DNA of 64,000 bases from Acutalibacter muris (GTDB lineage Bacteria; Bacillota; Clostridia; Oscillospirales; Acutalibacteraceae), in assembly GCF_002201475.1 (NCBI RefSeq), contig NZ_CP021422.1, forward strand, positions 124,001 to 188,000, read 5' to 3'. The position numbers were made by a program, and so were the translations under genes. The notes beneath the pieces are model-generated. The model made no database searches and had not been told where the DNA came from. It saw only the letters and a program-made list of their open reading frames with translations. This document shows positions 27,060-35,535 of the stretch, in pieces. The first letter of the stretch is position 1. Each line of letters opens with the position of its first letter.

Positions 27060-27677
27060 ATGTTACCAGTCATTACCATTTCCCGCCAGTTCGGCAGCGG
27101 AGGCCACGAAGTCGGGGAGAAGCTGGCTCGCCAGCTGGATGTTCCCTTCTATGACAAGGCCCTTATCGCCATGGCCGCAAAGCAGAGCGGTCTGTCAGAG
27201 GAGGTCTTTGCCAACGCCGACGAGAAGGCCACCAGCAGCCTTCTGTACTCCATGGTCATGGGCAGCTACTCCTTCGGGGCAAGGGTGCCCGGCATCAACG
27301 AGATGCCCATCAACGACAAGCTGTTTATAATCCAGTCCGACATCATCAAAAAGGCTGCGGCAGACGGCCCTTGCGTGATAATCGGGCGCTGCGCGGACTA
27401 CATCCTCCGGGAGCACGAGAACTGCCTGAACGTGTTTGTGCACGCCTCTAAGGAGGAACGCGTCCGCCGTTCCATCGCCAAGAAGGACTGTGAAGAGCGC
27501 AAGGCCTCGGACTTCGTCACCAAGAAGGACAAACAGCGGGCCAACTACTACAACTTCTACTCCAACAAGCGCTGGGACGACCTGCAGAACTACGACATCA
27601 CCCTTGACACCTCCCGCTTCACGGTGGACGAGGCCGTGGATATCCTGATGGACGCGGCCAAGCGGCTGGACCGTTGA
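27060..27677 (+). CDS. Cytidylate kinase-like family protein
   Basis: A 205-residue P-loop kinase-like protein: the N-terminal ITISRQFGSGGHEVGEKLA is a modified Walker A region of the cytidylate-kinase-like family, and PCVIIGRCADYIL with a later NYYNFYSNKRW are conserved in it. The substrate of this family is not established; it is not the housekeeping Cmk. AAAGGGGG precedes ATG. Its stop overlaps the ApbE start. Confidence 0.85.
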   Translation: MLPVITISRQFGSGGHEVGEKLARQLDVPFYDKALIAMAAKQSGLSEEVFANADEKATSSLLYSMVMGSYSFGARVPGINEMPINDKLFIIQSDIIKKAAADGPCVIIGRCADYILREHENCLNVFVHASKEERVRRSIAKKDCEERKASDFVTKKDKQRANYYNFYSNKRWDDLQNYDITLDTSRFTVDEAVDILMDAAKRLDR

Positions 27678-28828
27678 AGCCTGTGACAGAGAAAAGCAAG
27701 GCCCGCCTGCCCAAGGGTAAGCGGGCCATACTTATTCTGCTGCCCCTGGCGCTGGTGCTGGCGGGGCTGGCCATATGGCAGTTCGCCCATAGGGAGCGGG
27801 AATATCAGCTCGACTCCTTCGCCATGGGCAGCTATGTGCGGCAGACGGTCTGGGGCAGGGAGCCGGAAAAGGCCGCGGCGGAAACCGTGCAGAGGATAGG
27901 GGAGCTTGAGCGGGAGATATCCTGGCGGAGGGACGGAGACGTTGCGAAAATGAACAGTCAGGCCGGCGGGGAGCCGGTGACTGTGGACGAGAGCACGGCC
28001 ACCGGGGAACTGCTGGAGGAGCTGCTGGAGCTCTGCGAAAGGAGCGGCGGGGCCCTGGACATAACCCTGGGGCCGGTGACAAGGCTCTGGGACTTTGACG
28101 GCGAGCCCCGTCTGCCCGACGAAAAAGAGCTGGAGAAAGCCCTGGCTCTGGTGGACTACAGAAAGCTGTCCATGGACAGCGAGGAGTATTTGTATGCGGT
28201 TCCCAACGAGGACGGCAGCCATTTGGACTGCCTGGGCACAAGATATCGTGTGTCCCTCATAGAGCCCGGCATGGCCCTGGACCTGGGGGCCGTGGGCAAG
28301 GGCGCGGCCTGTGACGAGGCGGCGGAGCTTATCTATCGGGAGGGGATCTCCGGCATGGTCGCCTCCGTGGGGGGCAGCGTATGCCTCCGGGGAGAAAAGC
28401 CCGACGGCGGGCCCTTCCGTGTCAGCGTGCGGAACCCTAAAGAGGACCAGACCGGGAGCCTGGGGGTTCTGGAGCTGGACGGCGGGTACATATCTACCTC
28501 CGGCAGCTATGAGAAGTATTTTGAACAGGACGGCAAAAGGTACTGTCATCTCCTGGATCCCCGCACCGGCTACCCTGCCGAGAGCGGCCTGGTGTCCGTG
28601 ACGGTGTGGTGCCCGCCGGGGGTGGACGCGTGGTGGCCCGGGGCTTTAAGCGACGGGCTGGCGACAGCTTGCTTTGTGCTGGGCACAGAGGACGGCCTGG
28701 AGCTTTTGGAGAGCTATGGGGCCGAGGGGCTCTTTATTGATGAGAACGATGTGATAACGGTCACCGAAGGCCTTAAAGACAGGTTCACTCTGACCGCCGG
28801 GGGCTATTCCCTTGAGGGGGACGGCTGA
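27674..28828 (+). CDS. apbE: FAD:protein FMN transferase (ApbE)
   Basis: A 384-residue flavin transferase, which attaches FMN covalently to Thr/Ser of redox proteins such as Rnf/Nqr subunits. An N-terminal membrane anchor (about 19-41) places it outside the membrane. Family motifs are FAMGSYVRQTVWG, ALDITLGPVTRLWDF, DLGAVGKGAACDEA and YISTSGSYEKYF, ending with HLLDPRTGYP. The TTG start at 27674 overlaps the previous stop (TTGA). It is probably coupled with the NusG-II and Gx genes downstream. Confidence 0.93.
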   Translation: MKPVTEKSKARLPKGKRAILILLPLALVLAGLAIWQFAHREREYQLDSFAMGSYVRQTVWGREPEKAAAETVQRIGELEREISWRRDGDVAKMNSQAGGEPVTVDESTATGELLEELLELCERSGGALDITLGPVTRLWDFDGEPRLPDEKELEKALALVDYRKLSMDSEEYLYAVPNEDGSHLDCLGTRYRVSLIEPGMALDLGAVGKGAACDEAAELIYREGISGMVASVGGSVCLRGEKPDGGPFRVSVRNPKEDQTGSLGVLELDGGYISTSGSYEKYFEQDGKRYCHLLDPRTGYPAESGLVSVTVWCPPGVDAWWPGALSDGLATACFVLGTEDGLELLESYGAEGLFIDENDVITVTEGLKDRFTLTAGGYSLEGDG

Positions 28829-29217
28829 TGGAGCGGCGGCTTTTCAACAGGCGGGAGCTGCCCATACTTCTGCTTATGGTCCTGGCGGCGGCCCTATGGC
28901 TTGTCCTCTCCCGGATAGGGCCCGAAGGCACAAGAGCAATAGTTGAGCGGGACGGCGAGACGATACTTACAAAGGAGCTGGGCGGACTTAAAGCCCCGGA
29001 GCTGGTGGAGATAGCGGGGAAGAACGGCATTACGCTTACGCTGGAGTTCTCAAGGGAGGGCGCCCGGGTACTAGAGGCCAGCTGCCCCGACAAGACCTGC
29101 CGGCGTGCGGGGCTCCTCACCCGGGCCGGGGAGAGCGCCGTGTGTCTGCCCGGCAGGATAGTGTTGCGCCTGGAGGGTCCAAGGACAGGCCAAAATCTGG
29201 ACGCAGAGACATATTAG
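28828..29217 (+). CDS. NusG domain II-containing membrane-anchored protein
   Basis: A 129-residue protein with one N-terminal membrane span (about 10-28) and an extracytoplasmic NusG domain II fold, with the conserved CPDKTCRRAG and VCLPGRIVLRL. The family accompanies ApbE, Rnf-like and Gx genes in Firmicutes; its role is unknown, although a flavin-acceptor or assembly role is suggested by context. It overlaps the apbE stop by one base. Confidence 0.87.
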   Translation: MERRLFNRRELPILLLMVLAAALWLVLSRIGPEGTRAIVERDGETILTKELGGLKAPELVEIAGKNGITLTLEFSREGARVLEASCPDKTCRRAGLLTRAGESAVCLPGRIVLRLEGPRTGQNLDAETY

Positions 29218-29228
29218 CGGAGGAAAAA

Positions 29229-29747
29229 GTGAGAAAAAAAGCTGGATTTGCGGCGCTTTCGGGGCTGCTGGCGGCGCTGGCGCTGACCCTTTCCCTGCTG
29301 GAGGGGATGCTGCCCCCCCTTCCCGGTATGCCCCCGGGGGCAAAGCTGGGGCTGTCGAATGTGGTCATGATGTACGCCGCCGGGACCCTGGGGCTGCCCT
29401 TTGCCATGGCGCTGGCGGTGATAAAGGGCGGCTTTGCCCTGCTGACCAGGGGAGTTACGGCAGGGGCGATGAGTTTGTCAGGCGGAATACTGAGCACCCT
29501 CTGCGCCTGGGTACTGCTGAAAAGGACCCGGGCAAGCCTATCCCTTACGGGCGTCTGCGGGGCCCTTGCGCACAACTCCGGGCAACTGCTGACGGCTTTC
29601 GCGCTGATGGGACAGGCAGTGGCCGCATACGCGCCGGTGCTGATGGCGGCGTCGGTTATAACCGGCCTGCTGACCGGGGCGGTACTGAGGGCAAGCCTTC
29701 CGCTGCTTGAGAAGGCAGGAGGGTTTCTGACAGGCGGGAAAAAGTGA
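29229..29747 (+). CDS. Gx transporter family membrane protein (heptaprenyl diphosphate synthase component I-like)
   Basis: A 172-residue polytopic protein of about five spans, resembling the S components of ECF transporters and annotated widely as Gx or HepS1-like. Motifs: LEGMLPPLPGMPPGAKLGLSN and VIKGGFALLTRGV. GTG 29229 follows AGGAGGAAAA-like spacing (CGGAGG); longer in-frame extensions overlap the NusG-II gene without support. In other Firmicutes it sits with ApbE and NusG-II, as here; the cargo is unknown. Confidence 0.85.
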   Translation: MRKKAGFAALSGLLAALALTLSLLEGMLPPLPGMPPGAKLGLSNVVMMYAAGTLGLPFAMALAVIKGGFALLTRGVTAGAMSLSGGILSTLCAWVLLKRTRASLSLTGVCGALAHNSGQLLTAFALMGQAVAAYAPVLMAASVITGLLTGAVLRASLPLLEKAGGFLTGGKK

Positions 29748-29810
29748 TAAGATCATACCGCAGATCACGAAGAAAACTGATGTTTACAGGAACCGCCAAA
29801 ATTTCAGTAT

Positions 29811-29854
29811 AAAAAAGGGTACGGAGCAGCCCCAAAAGGGATTGCTCCGTATCC
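29811..29854 (-). terminator. Terminator of the YTEEF-repeat membrane-protein gene
   Basis: Read on the minus strand: 12-bp stem (GGATACGGAGCA with one G-T pair to TGCTCCGTACCC) followed by T6. It lies 34 bases past the minus-strand stop codon. Between 29748 and 29810 I see no gene. Confidence 0.8.
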
Positions 29855-29887
29855 GTTATAAAATGCCCTTATACGTCTTTCTAAATA

Positions 29888-31138
29888 TCACTTACTATCG
29901 TCACCGTAAAGTATCTCTCGAAGCAGCTCCGTGGTGTCCATCTGGTCCGGCGGCACCTTGGAGGCCGGACGCGGCTGGGGCGCCGGGTTTGGGGCGGGAG
30001 CCTGGGGGCGGCGCCGGACCGGCGGAGGAACAGCTTGCGTCTGTGGGGCATATTGCTGTGCAACAGGCGGCTGGGACATCTCCTCGGGCAGTGAGAACTC
30101 CTCGGTGTAAACAGATGCCTGAGTGGGCATGATGGGCCCCCTGTCCGGCGGCGTCTGGCGCGGAGGCTCGAATTCCTCGGTGTACATAGAGGCCTCCGAC
30201 GGCACCATAGGCTCCTGGTAATCCATTGGCTGGGGGGGAACATCAAACTCCTCGGTGTATACGCTGCCGTTTACCGGCACAGCCAGGTCCTCGGGCTCGG
30301 GCCTATACAGCTGGGGCTCGGGCCTGTCATAGCCATAATCCTGCCGGTCATACTGGGCATATGGGTCGTCCTCATACGTCCGCGCCTGCTGCTGGGGCTG
30401 ACGGGGCCGGAGGGGTTGGCGGACCGCCGCCTGCTCTATCTCGGCAAATATCTCCTCCCGGTCGTCAACATTGCGGCCCCGGACGATGAACACTACAAGG
30501 ACGATCAGCCCCAGCACCCCTGTACCCACGCAGGCCGCCCCGCTGTAAAACAGGGTCCTGGACATGGCGTTGCTCTTCTGGGTCACCCGGGCAAAGGTCA
30601 CGTATTGGGGTCCGTCGTCCACCGGGGCCTGGGCGCCGGTGGAGCTGCCCTGGCTGCCGCCGCCCTGAGAGGAGCTGCCGCTTATGGGTCGCCGGGAGCT
30701 GGTGCTGGGCTGGCGTATGCCGCCGCCCATATTGACGCTGGGACTGGTGGCCGAGCCCTGGTTCGTGCCCCCGCCGTTGGTATTGTTGTTGGGTTGGGGC
30801 GGCTCGGGCGTGGGCTCTTCACTAGGCGCCGCGGTAGGCTCATCAGTGGGCTCAGTGGTGGGCTCATCAGTTGGTGCGTCCGTAGGGCCCGGATTGTCTG
30901 TGGGACCCGGGTTATCCGTAGGTGTGTCCGTGGGGCCGGGAGGAGCCGTCGGGTCTATGGGCGGAGCCGTGGGCTCTATGGGCGGCTCTGTCGGGTCGAT
31001 GACCACGGGCGGCTCCTCTTCTCCATCTCCGGGGCTCACATCCATGCTGCCGGGCACGTCGTCGGCCGCGGCCATGAACAGCCCCCCAAGTACCAGCAGG
31101 GCCAAAAGCAGTGCTAATAATACGCGTGTTTTTTTCAT
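29888..31138 (-). CDS. Secreted-type single-pass membrane protein with Pro/Thr-rich ectodomain and three cytosolic YTEEF repeats
   Basis: A 416-residue protein, not of a family I recognise. It has a signal peptide (1-25), a low-complexity Pro/Thr/Glu stalk (about 30-120, with DPTEPPIEPTAPP-type repeats), a Gly/Ser-rich stretch, and one membrane span at about 200-222 (GVLGLIVLVVFIVRG). The cytosolic tail is Pro/Gln-rich and carries three copies of a short motif (SVYTEEF, SMYTEEF, SVYTEEF) about 30 residues apart, ending in an acidic-helical segment (MDTTELLREILYGDD). This is the layout of a stalked surface protein with repeated docking peptides inside. AAGGAG precedes ATG. Confidence 0.75.
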   Translation of the reverse strand: MKKTRVLLALLLALLVLGGLFMAAADDVPGSMDVSPGDGEEEPPVVIDPTEPPIEPTAPPIDPTAPPGPTDTPTDNPGPTDNPGPTDAPTDEPTTEPTDEPTAAPSEEPTPEPPQPNNNTNGGGTNQGSATSPSVNMGGGIRQPSTSSRRPISGSSSQGGGSQGSSTGAQAPVDDGPQYVTFARVTQKSNAMSRTLFYSGAACVGTGVLGLIVLVVFIVRGRNVDDREEIFAEIEQAAVRQPLRPRQPQQQARTYEDDPYAQYDRQDYGYDRPEPQLYRPEPEDLAVPVNGSVYTEEFDVPPQPMDYQEPMVPSEASMYTEEFEPPRQTPPDRGPIMPTQASVYTEEFSLPEEMSQPPVAQQYAPQTQAVPPPVRRRPQAPAPNPAPQPRPASKVPPDQMDTTELLREILYGDDSK

Positions 31139-31156
31139 ATGGGCTCCTTCTTTATG

Positions 31157-31290
31157 CTATTGCTTTCGCTTTTCCTGTACCTCTCTGACCATCTCCGCCA
31201 TCTCGTCCCCGGAGAGCCGCCTGCCGTCCACGACCGCCGGTATGCTGTACTCAGGCTCTCAGTCCCGGGGTAGACCGGCTCGCCGTACAG
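31157..31290 (-). pseudogene. Frameshifted small ORF between glyS and the YTEEF gene
   Basis: Minus strand: the frame reading EELYGEPVYPGTE just after the glyS stop breaks and resumes in another frame as PEYSIPAVVDGRRLSGDEMA... ending at TAG 31157-31159. Removing two bases (an extra AG near 31255) joins them smoothly. No clear start codon is seen. This is a decayed gene or a sequencing error; the 3' part has clear coding character. Confidence 0.4.
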
Positions 31291-31298
31291 CTCCTCTC

Positions 31299-32699
31299 TT
31301 AGAACTCCCCAATCTTTTCCTTTATATACCTCTCCAATCCCTCAATGGGCACCCGCTCCTGGGCCATGCTGTCCCGCTCCCGGACGGTGACGCAATTGTC
31401 GGCGGGCTTTTCGCTGTCCCCAACGGTCTCAAAGTCGATGGTGACGCAAAGAGGCGTGCCTATCTCGTCCTGGCGGCGGTAGCGCTTGCCGATGGAGCCG
31501 GTCTCGTCGAAGTCGGCCATCGTGTGCTTACTAAGCTGGTCGTAGACCTCAAGGGCCTTGGGCGAGAGCTTCTTTGAAAGGGGCAGCACCGCGGCCTTAT
31601 AGGGGGCGAGGCAGGGCTTCAGGTGCAGGACAACTCTCGAATCGTTCTTCGCCTCGTCCAGCACCTCCACGTCGTAGGCCTCCGAGAGGACGGCCAGCAC
31701 GGTGCGGTCCAGGCCGTAGGTGCTCTCAATGATATAGGGGATAAACTTCTCGTTTGTCTCCGGGTCCAGGTAGTCCATCTTCTGACCGCTGTACTCCTGG
31801 TGGCGGGTAAGGTCGAAGTCGGTGCGGTTATGGGTGCCGTTTATCTCCCCCCAGCCGAAGGGGAACAGGTACTCGATGTCGCAGGCGGCCTTGGCGTAGT
31901 GGGCCAGCTTCTCGTGGTCGTGGAACCTAAGGCGCTCCGCAGGGAGGCCCAGGTCCTCGAAGTATTTTCTGCCGTACTCCTTAAAGTATGAATAGAGCTC
32001 CTCGTCGTCGCCCTTCTTGCAGAAGGTCTGGAACTCCATCTGCTCAAACTCGATGGTCCTGAAGGTGAAGTTGCCGGGGGTTATCTCGTTTCTGAAGGCC
32101 TTGCCTATCTGGCCGATGCTAAAGGGCAGCTTGGCCCGCATAGTCCGCTGGACATTGAGGAAGTTCACATACTCCCCCTGGGCGTTCTCGGGGCGCAGAT
32201 AGATGACGGACTTATTGTCGTTAGTCACGCCCCGAAAGGTCTGGAACATCAGGTTAAATTCCCGGATGTCGGTGAAGTTGTGCTTGCCGCAGTTGGGGCA
32301 GGGGATATGGTGGTCCTTTATATACTGGAACATCTCCTCCTTGGTCATGCCGTCGGCGTGGGCCTCGGGGTCGAAGTCGTCGATGAGGTTGTCGGCCCTG
32401 TGGCGCATCTTGCACTCCTTACAGTCCAGAAGGGGGTCGGAAAAGCTCTGGACATGGCCGCTGGCCTCCCAGACCCTGGGGTGCATAAGTATGTCCGCGT
32501 CCACCTCGAAGGAGCTGCGGCGCTCCTGGATAAAGCGCTTGCGCCAGGTGTCTTTAATGTTGTTCTTGAGCCGGGAGCCCAGGGGTCCGTAGTCCCAGGT
32601 GTTGGCTAATCCCCCGTATATATCGCTTCCCGGGAAGATAAAGCCCCGGGTCTTGCAAAGGCCGGTTATCATGTCCATGGTCTTATCAGTATGCTGCAT
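31299..32699 (-). CDS. glyS: Glycyl-tRNA synthetase, class II, single-chain type
   Basis: A 466-residue enzyme charging tRNA-Gly, of the homodimeric alpha2 type. Motif 1 region GSDIYGGLANTWDYGPLG, motif 2 FRNEITPGNFTFRTIEFEQM and motif 3 ESTYGLDRTVLAVL are present; the C-terminal anticodon-binding domain follows. ATG 32699 is chosen over TTG 32705 because the AAAGGA site is then ten bases away. Many Firmicute glyS genes carry a T-box leader; this 37-base leader is too short for one. Confidence 0.96.
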   Translation of the reverse strand: MQHTDKTMDMITGLCKTRGFIFPGSDIYGGLANTWDYGPLGSRLKNNIKDTWRKRFIQERRSSFEVDADILMHPRVWEASGHVQSFSDPLLDCKECKMRHRADNLIDDFDPEAHADGMTKEEMFQYIKDHHIPCPNCGKHNFTDIREFNLMFQTFRGVTNDNKSVIYLRPENAQGEYVNFLNVQRTMRAKLPFSIGQIGKAFRNEITPGNFTFRTIEFEQMEFQTFCKKGDDEELYSYFKEYGRKYFEDLGLPAERLRFHDHEKLAHYAKAACDIEYLFPFGWGEINGTHNRTDFDLTRHQEYSGQKMDYLDPETNEKFIPYIIESTYGLDRTVLAVLSEAYDVEVLDEAKNDSRVVLHLKPCLAPYKAAVLPLSKKLSPKALEVYDQLSKHTMADFDETGSIGKRYRRQDEIGTPLCVTIDFETVGDSEKPADNCVTVRERDSMAQERVPIEGLERYIKEKIGEF

Positions 32700-32735
32700 A
32701 GTCAATACGTCCTTTCTCTACTTTAACATACCAGT

Positions 32736-32764
32736 ATTTTACCAAACTCCGGCGTGATTTGCAA
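32736..32764 (-). promoter_or_regulatory. Promoter of glyS
   Basis: Minus-strand TTGCAA (32759-32764), 17-bp spacer, TAAAAT (32736-32741). Confidence 0.65.
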
Positions 32765-32805
32765 GGAAAACGTGAGGTTTTTGCAATTTTCCCCCTGGGG
32801 GCGCG

Positions 32806-32834
32806 TTGACACGGGCAGGTCAAACGGTTATAAT
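32806..32834 (+). promoter_or_regulatory. Consensus sigma-A promoter of the alpha/beta-hydrolase gene
   Basis: TTGACA (32806-32811) and TATAAT (32829-32834) separated by exactly 17 bp, a perfect consensus match, probably driving the hydrolase, lepA and hemW. Confidence 0.8.
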
Positions 32835-32837
32835 TAA

Positions 32838-32875
32838 AAAGCCCCTGCGCATTCCATCGGGAAAGCGCGGGGCTT
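32838..32875. promoter_or_regulatory. 5' leader hairpin just after the consensus promoter
   Basis: Stem AAAGCCCC plus GCGC against GCGC plus GGGGCTTT with one bulged T and a 14-base loop, starting near the predicted transcript start. Read on the minus strand it is followed by a T run, so it could stop antisense transcription toward glyS; read on the plus strand it would cap the mRNA 5' end. Confidence 0.5.
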
Positions 32876-32917
32876 TCGGGGCAAATGACGGCCCCATACT
32901 CAAGGAGGAGACCGCCT

Positions 32918-33715
32918 ATGACCCACACTGTCCCAAAGGACGGCACGTCCATAGACTGCGTAAGCTTCGGCTCCGGCAGCAAGCCGCTGGTGATGCTCCC
33001 CGGGCTCAGTTTCCAGCGGGTGAAGGGGGCTGCGCAGGGGCTGAAATATATGTACAGGGAGTTCGGGAAAACCCATAGGGTCTATGTGATAGACAAGAAG
33101 GAGGATATCCCCGAGAGGTACACGCTCCGGGACATGGCGGAGGACACGGCATATGTGATGGAGCGGCTTGGGCTCACCGGCGCGGACGTGTTCGGCGTGT
33201 CCCAGGGAGGCATGATTGCCCAGTACCTTGCCATATACTACCCGGAGCTTGTGCGCAGGCTGGCGCTGGGGGTCACGGCTTCAAGGGTGAACCCGGTGAT
33301 GGAGGAGGCCGTGAACACCTGGATAAGGCTGGCCAAAGCCGGGGACTATGACGCTTTTGTAAAAGACATACTCATGAAGATGTACTCGGCAAAGTATATC
33401 AAAAAGCGCGGCTGGCTGTTCCCGGCAATCGCCAGACTGACAAGGCCCAGGGAGAGGGAGGCTGAGCGCTTTATAAGCTCGGCCGGGGCCTGCCTTAGCT
33501 GCAACTCATACCCGGAGCTTCACAGGATAAAATGCCCCGCGCTGGTGCTGGGCGGCAGCGAGGACCGGGTGCTTACTGGTGAAGCGTCTGAGGAGATAGC
33601 AGGGGCCCTTGACTGCGGGCTTTATATGTACGAGGGCCTGGGACATGCCGCCTATGAGGAGGCAGAGGACTTTAACCAGAGGATAAGCCGGTTCTTTAAT
33701 GAAGGACGGCTATAG
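32918..33715 (+). CDS. Alpha/beta-fold hydrolase
   Basis: A 265-residue alpha/beta hydrolase. The nucleophile elbow is FGVSQGGMIA, the oxyanion region is VMLPGLSF, the acid is probably Asp in GGSEDRVL and the catalytic His lies in EGLGHAAYEE. The substrate is unknown. ATG 32918 follows AAGGAGGAG; an ATG 33 bases upstream lacks a site. The lepA gene follows 16 bases later, so they may be co-transcribed. Confidence 0.87.
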   Translation: MTHTVPKDGTSIDCVSFGSGSKPLVMLPGLSFQRVKGAAQGLKYMYREFGKTHRVYVIDKKEDIPERYTLRDMAEDTAYVMERLGLTGADVFGVSQGGMIAQYLAIYYPELVRRLALGVTASRVNPVMEEAVNTWIRLAKAGDYDAFVKDILMKMYSAKYIKKRGWLFPAIARLTRPREREAERFISSAGACLSCNSYPELHRIKCPALVLGGSEDRVLTGEASEEIAGALDCGLYMYEGLGHAAYEEAEDFNQRISRFFNEGRL

Positions 33716-33731
33716 AAGGAGAGTATAGAGA

Positions 33732-35534
33732 ATGGACAAGAGCAGAATACGCAATTTCAGCATAGTGGCCCATATCGACCACGGCAAGAGCACCCTTGCG
33801 GACAGGATACTGGAGCAGACCAGTGCCGTGCCCCTTCGGGAGATGGAGGACCAGCTTCTGGACAATATGGACCTGGAGCGGGAACGTGGCATAACTATAA
33901 AGGCCCACGCCGTCACCCTGGTATATTCCGCCAGGGACGGCAAGGACTATGTCTTCAACCTGATAGACACCCCCGGGCACGTGGACTTCAACTATGAGGT
34001 CTCCCGGTCTCTGGCGGCCTGCGAGGGAGCGGTGCTGGTGGTGGACTCCTCCCAGGGGATAGAGGCCCAGACTCTGGCCAACACCTATCTCGCCGTGGAC
34101 GCGGGGCTGGAGATAGTGCCCGTTGTGAACAAGATAGACCTTATCAGCGCCGACCCCGAGCGGGTATGCCGCGAGATAGAGGACGTGATAGGCATACCCG
34201 CCATGGACGCGCCGAGAATTTCCGCCAAGAACGGGATAAATATTGACGAGGTCATGGAGCGGATAGTCAGCGATATACCGGCTCCCCAGGGCGACGAGAA
34301 CGCGCCCCTTAAAGCTCTTATCTTCGACTCCTACTATGACCCATACCGGGGGGTCATAGTCTATGTGCGGGTGAAGGACGGTACGGTTAAGACAGGGGAC
34401 TCCATACGCATGATGGCCACCGGCGGGGAATTCCAGGTGGTGGAGTGCGGCTTTTTAAGGGCCACCTCTCTTGAGCCCGCCGAGGCCCTATATGCCGGAG
34501 AGGTGGGCTATATCGCCGCCAGCATAAAAGACGTGCGCCAGGCAAGGGTCGGCGACACGGTCACCCTCTCGGAGCGCCCGGCGGCGGAGGCCTTACCCGG
34601 CTACCGCGCGGTGCAGCCCATGGTGTACTGCGGTATTTATCCCGCCGACGGTGCACATTATACGGACCTTCGGGACGCTTTGGAGAAGCTTCAGCTAAAC
34701 GACGCGTCTTTAACCTTCGAGCCCGAAACCTCGGTGGCTCTGGGCTTTGGCTTTCGCTGCGGCTTTCTGGGGCTTCTGCATATGGAGATAATCCAGGAGA
34801 GATTGGAGCGGGAGTACAATCTGGATATCATAACCACCGCCCCCAGCGTGGTCTATAAAATTAGAAAGACCGACGGCGAGGAGCTTACAATAGACAACCC
34901 CACCAACTACCCGGACCCCGCCACCATAGCCGGCGCCCAGGAGCCCATCACCAACGCGCACATCTACTCTCCCGCGGAGTATGTGGGCAGCATTATGGAA
35001 CTATGCCAGGAGCGGCGGGGGACCTTTATGGACATGAAGTACCTGGACACCGACAGGGTGGACATACACTACGAGTTGCCCTTAAACGAGATAATCTACG
35101 ACTTCTTCGACGCTTTAAAGTCCCGCACCAGGGGCTACGCCAGTTTCGACTATGAGCTTCTTGGCTATAGGGAGTCGAAGCTTGTGAAGCTGGACATACT
35201 CTTAAACGGCGAGACCGTGGACGCCCTGTCCTTTATACTGCACACGGACAAGGCCTATCCCCGGGCCCGGAGGATGACCGAGAAGCTCAAGGAAAATATC
35301 CCCCGCCAGCTTTTCGAGGTGCCCATCCAGGCCTGCATAGGCGGCAAGATAATCGCCCGGGAGACGGTGAAGGCCCTTCGCAAGGACGTGCTGGCCAAGT
35401 GCTACGGCGGCGACATTACCCGCAAGAAGAAGCTTTTGGAGAAGCAGAAGGAGGGCAAGAAGCGTATGCGCCAGCTGGGCACGGTGGAGGTGCCCCAGGA
35501 GGCCTTTATGGCCGTGCTGAAGCTGGAGGAGTAA
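33732..35534 (+). CDS. lepA: Elongation factor 4 (LepA), ribosome-associated GTPase
   Basis: A 600-residue GTPase that acts on ribosomes in initiation or back-translocation. G motifs: [14 protein letters not shown] and NKIDL; domains II, III, V and the LepA-specific C-terminal domain ([20 protein letters not shown]) are complete. An AGGAGAG-like site precedes ATG. It is followed by hemW two bases later, the common lepA-hemW arrangement. Confidence 0.97.
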   Translation: MDKSRIRNFSIVAHIDHGKSTLADRILEQTSAVPLREMEDQLLDNMDLERERGITIKAHAVTLVYSARDGKDYVFNLIDTPGHVDFNYEVSRSLAACEGAVLVVDSSQGIEAQTLANTYLAVDAGLEIVPVVNKIDLISADPERVCREIEDVIGIPAMDAPRISAKNGINIDEVMERIVSDIPAPQGDENAPLKALIFDSYYDPYRGVIVYVRVKDGTVKTGDSIRMMATGGEFQVVECGFLRATSLEPAEALYAGEVGYIAASIKDVRQARVGDTVTLSERPAAEALPGYRAVQPMVYCGIYPADGAHYTDLRDALEKLQLNDASLTFEPETSVALGFGFRCGFLGLLHMEIIQERLEREYNLDIITTAPSVVYKIRKTDGEELTIDNPTNYPDPATIAGAQEPITNAHIYSPAEYVGSIMELCQERRGTFMDMKYLDTDRVDIHYELPLNEIIYDFFDALKSRTRGYASFDYELLGYRESKLVKLDILLNGETVDALSFILHTDKAYPRARRMTEKLKENIPRQLFEVPIQACIGGKIIARETVKALRKDVLAKCYGGDITRKKKLLEKQKEGKKRMRQLGTVEVPQEAFMAVLKLEE

Positions 35535-35535
35535 T

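Noticed and set aside
32700..32840. T-box leader expected for glyS
   Set aside because: The predicted start site leaves only about 30 bases of leader and no T-box motif or terminator is seen.
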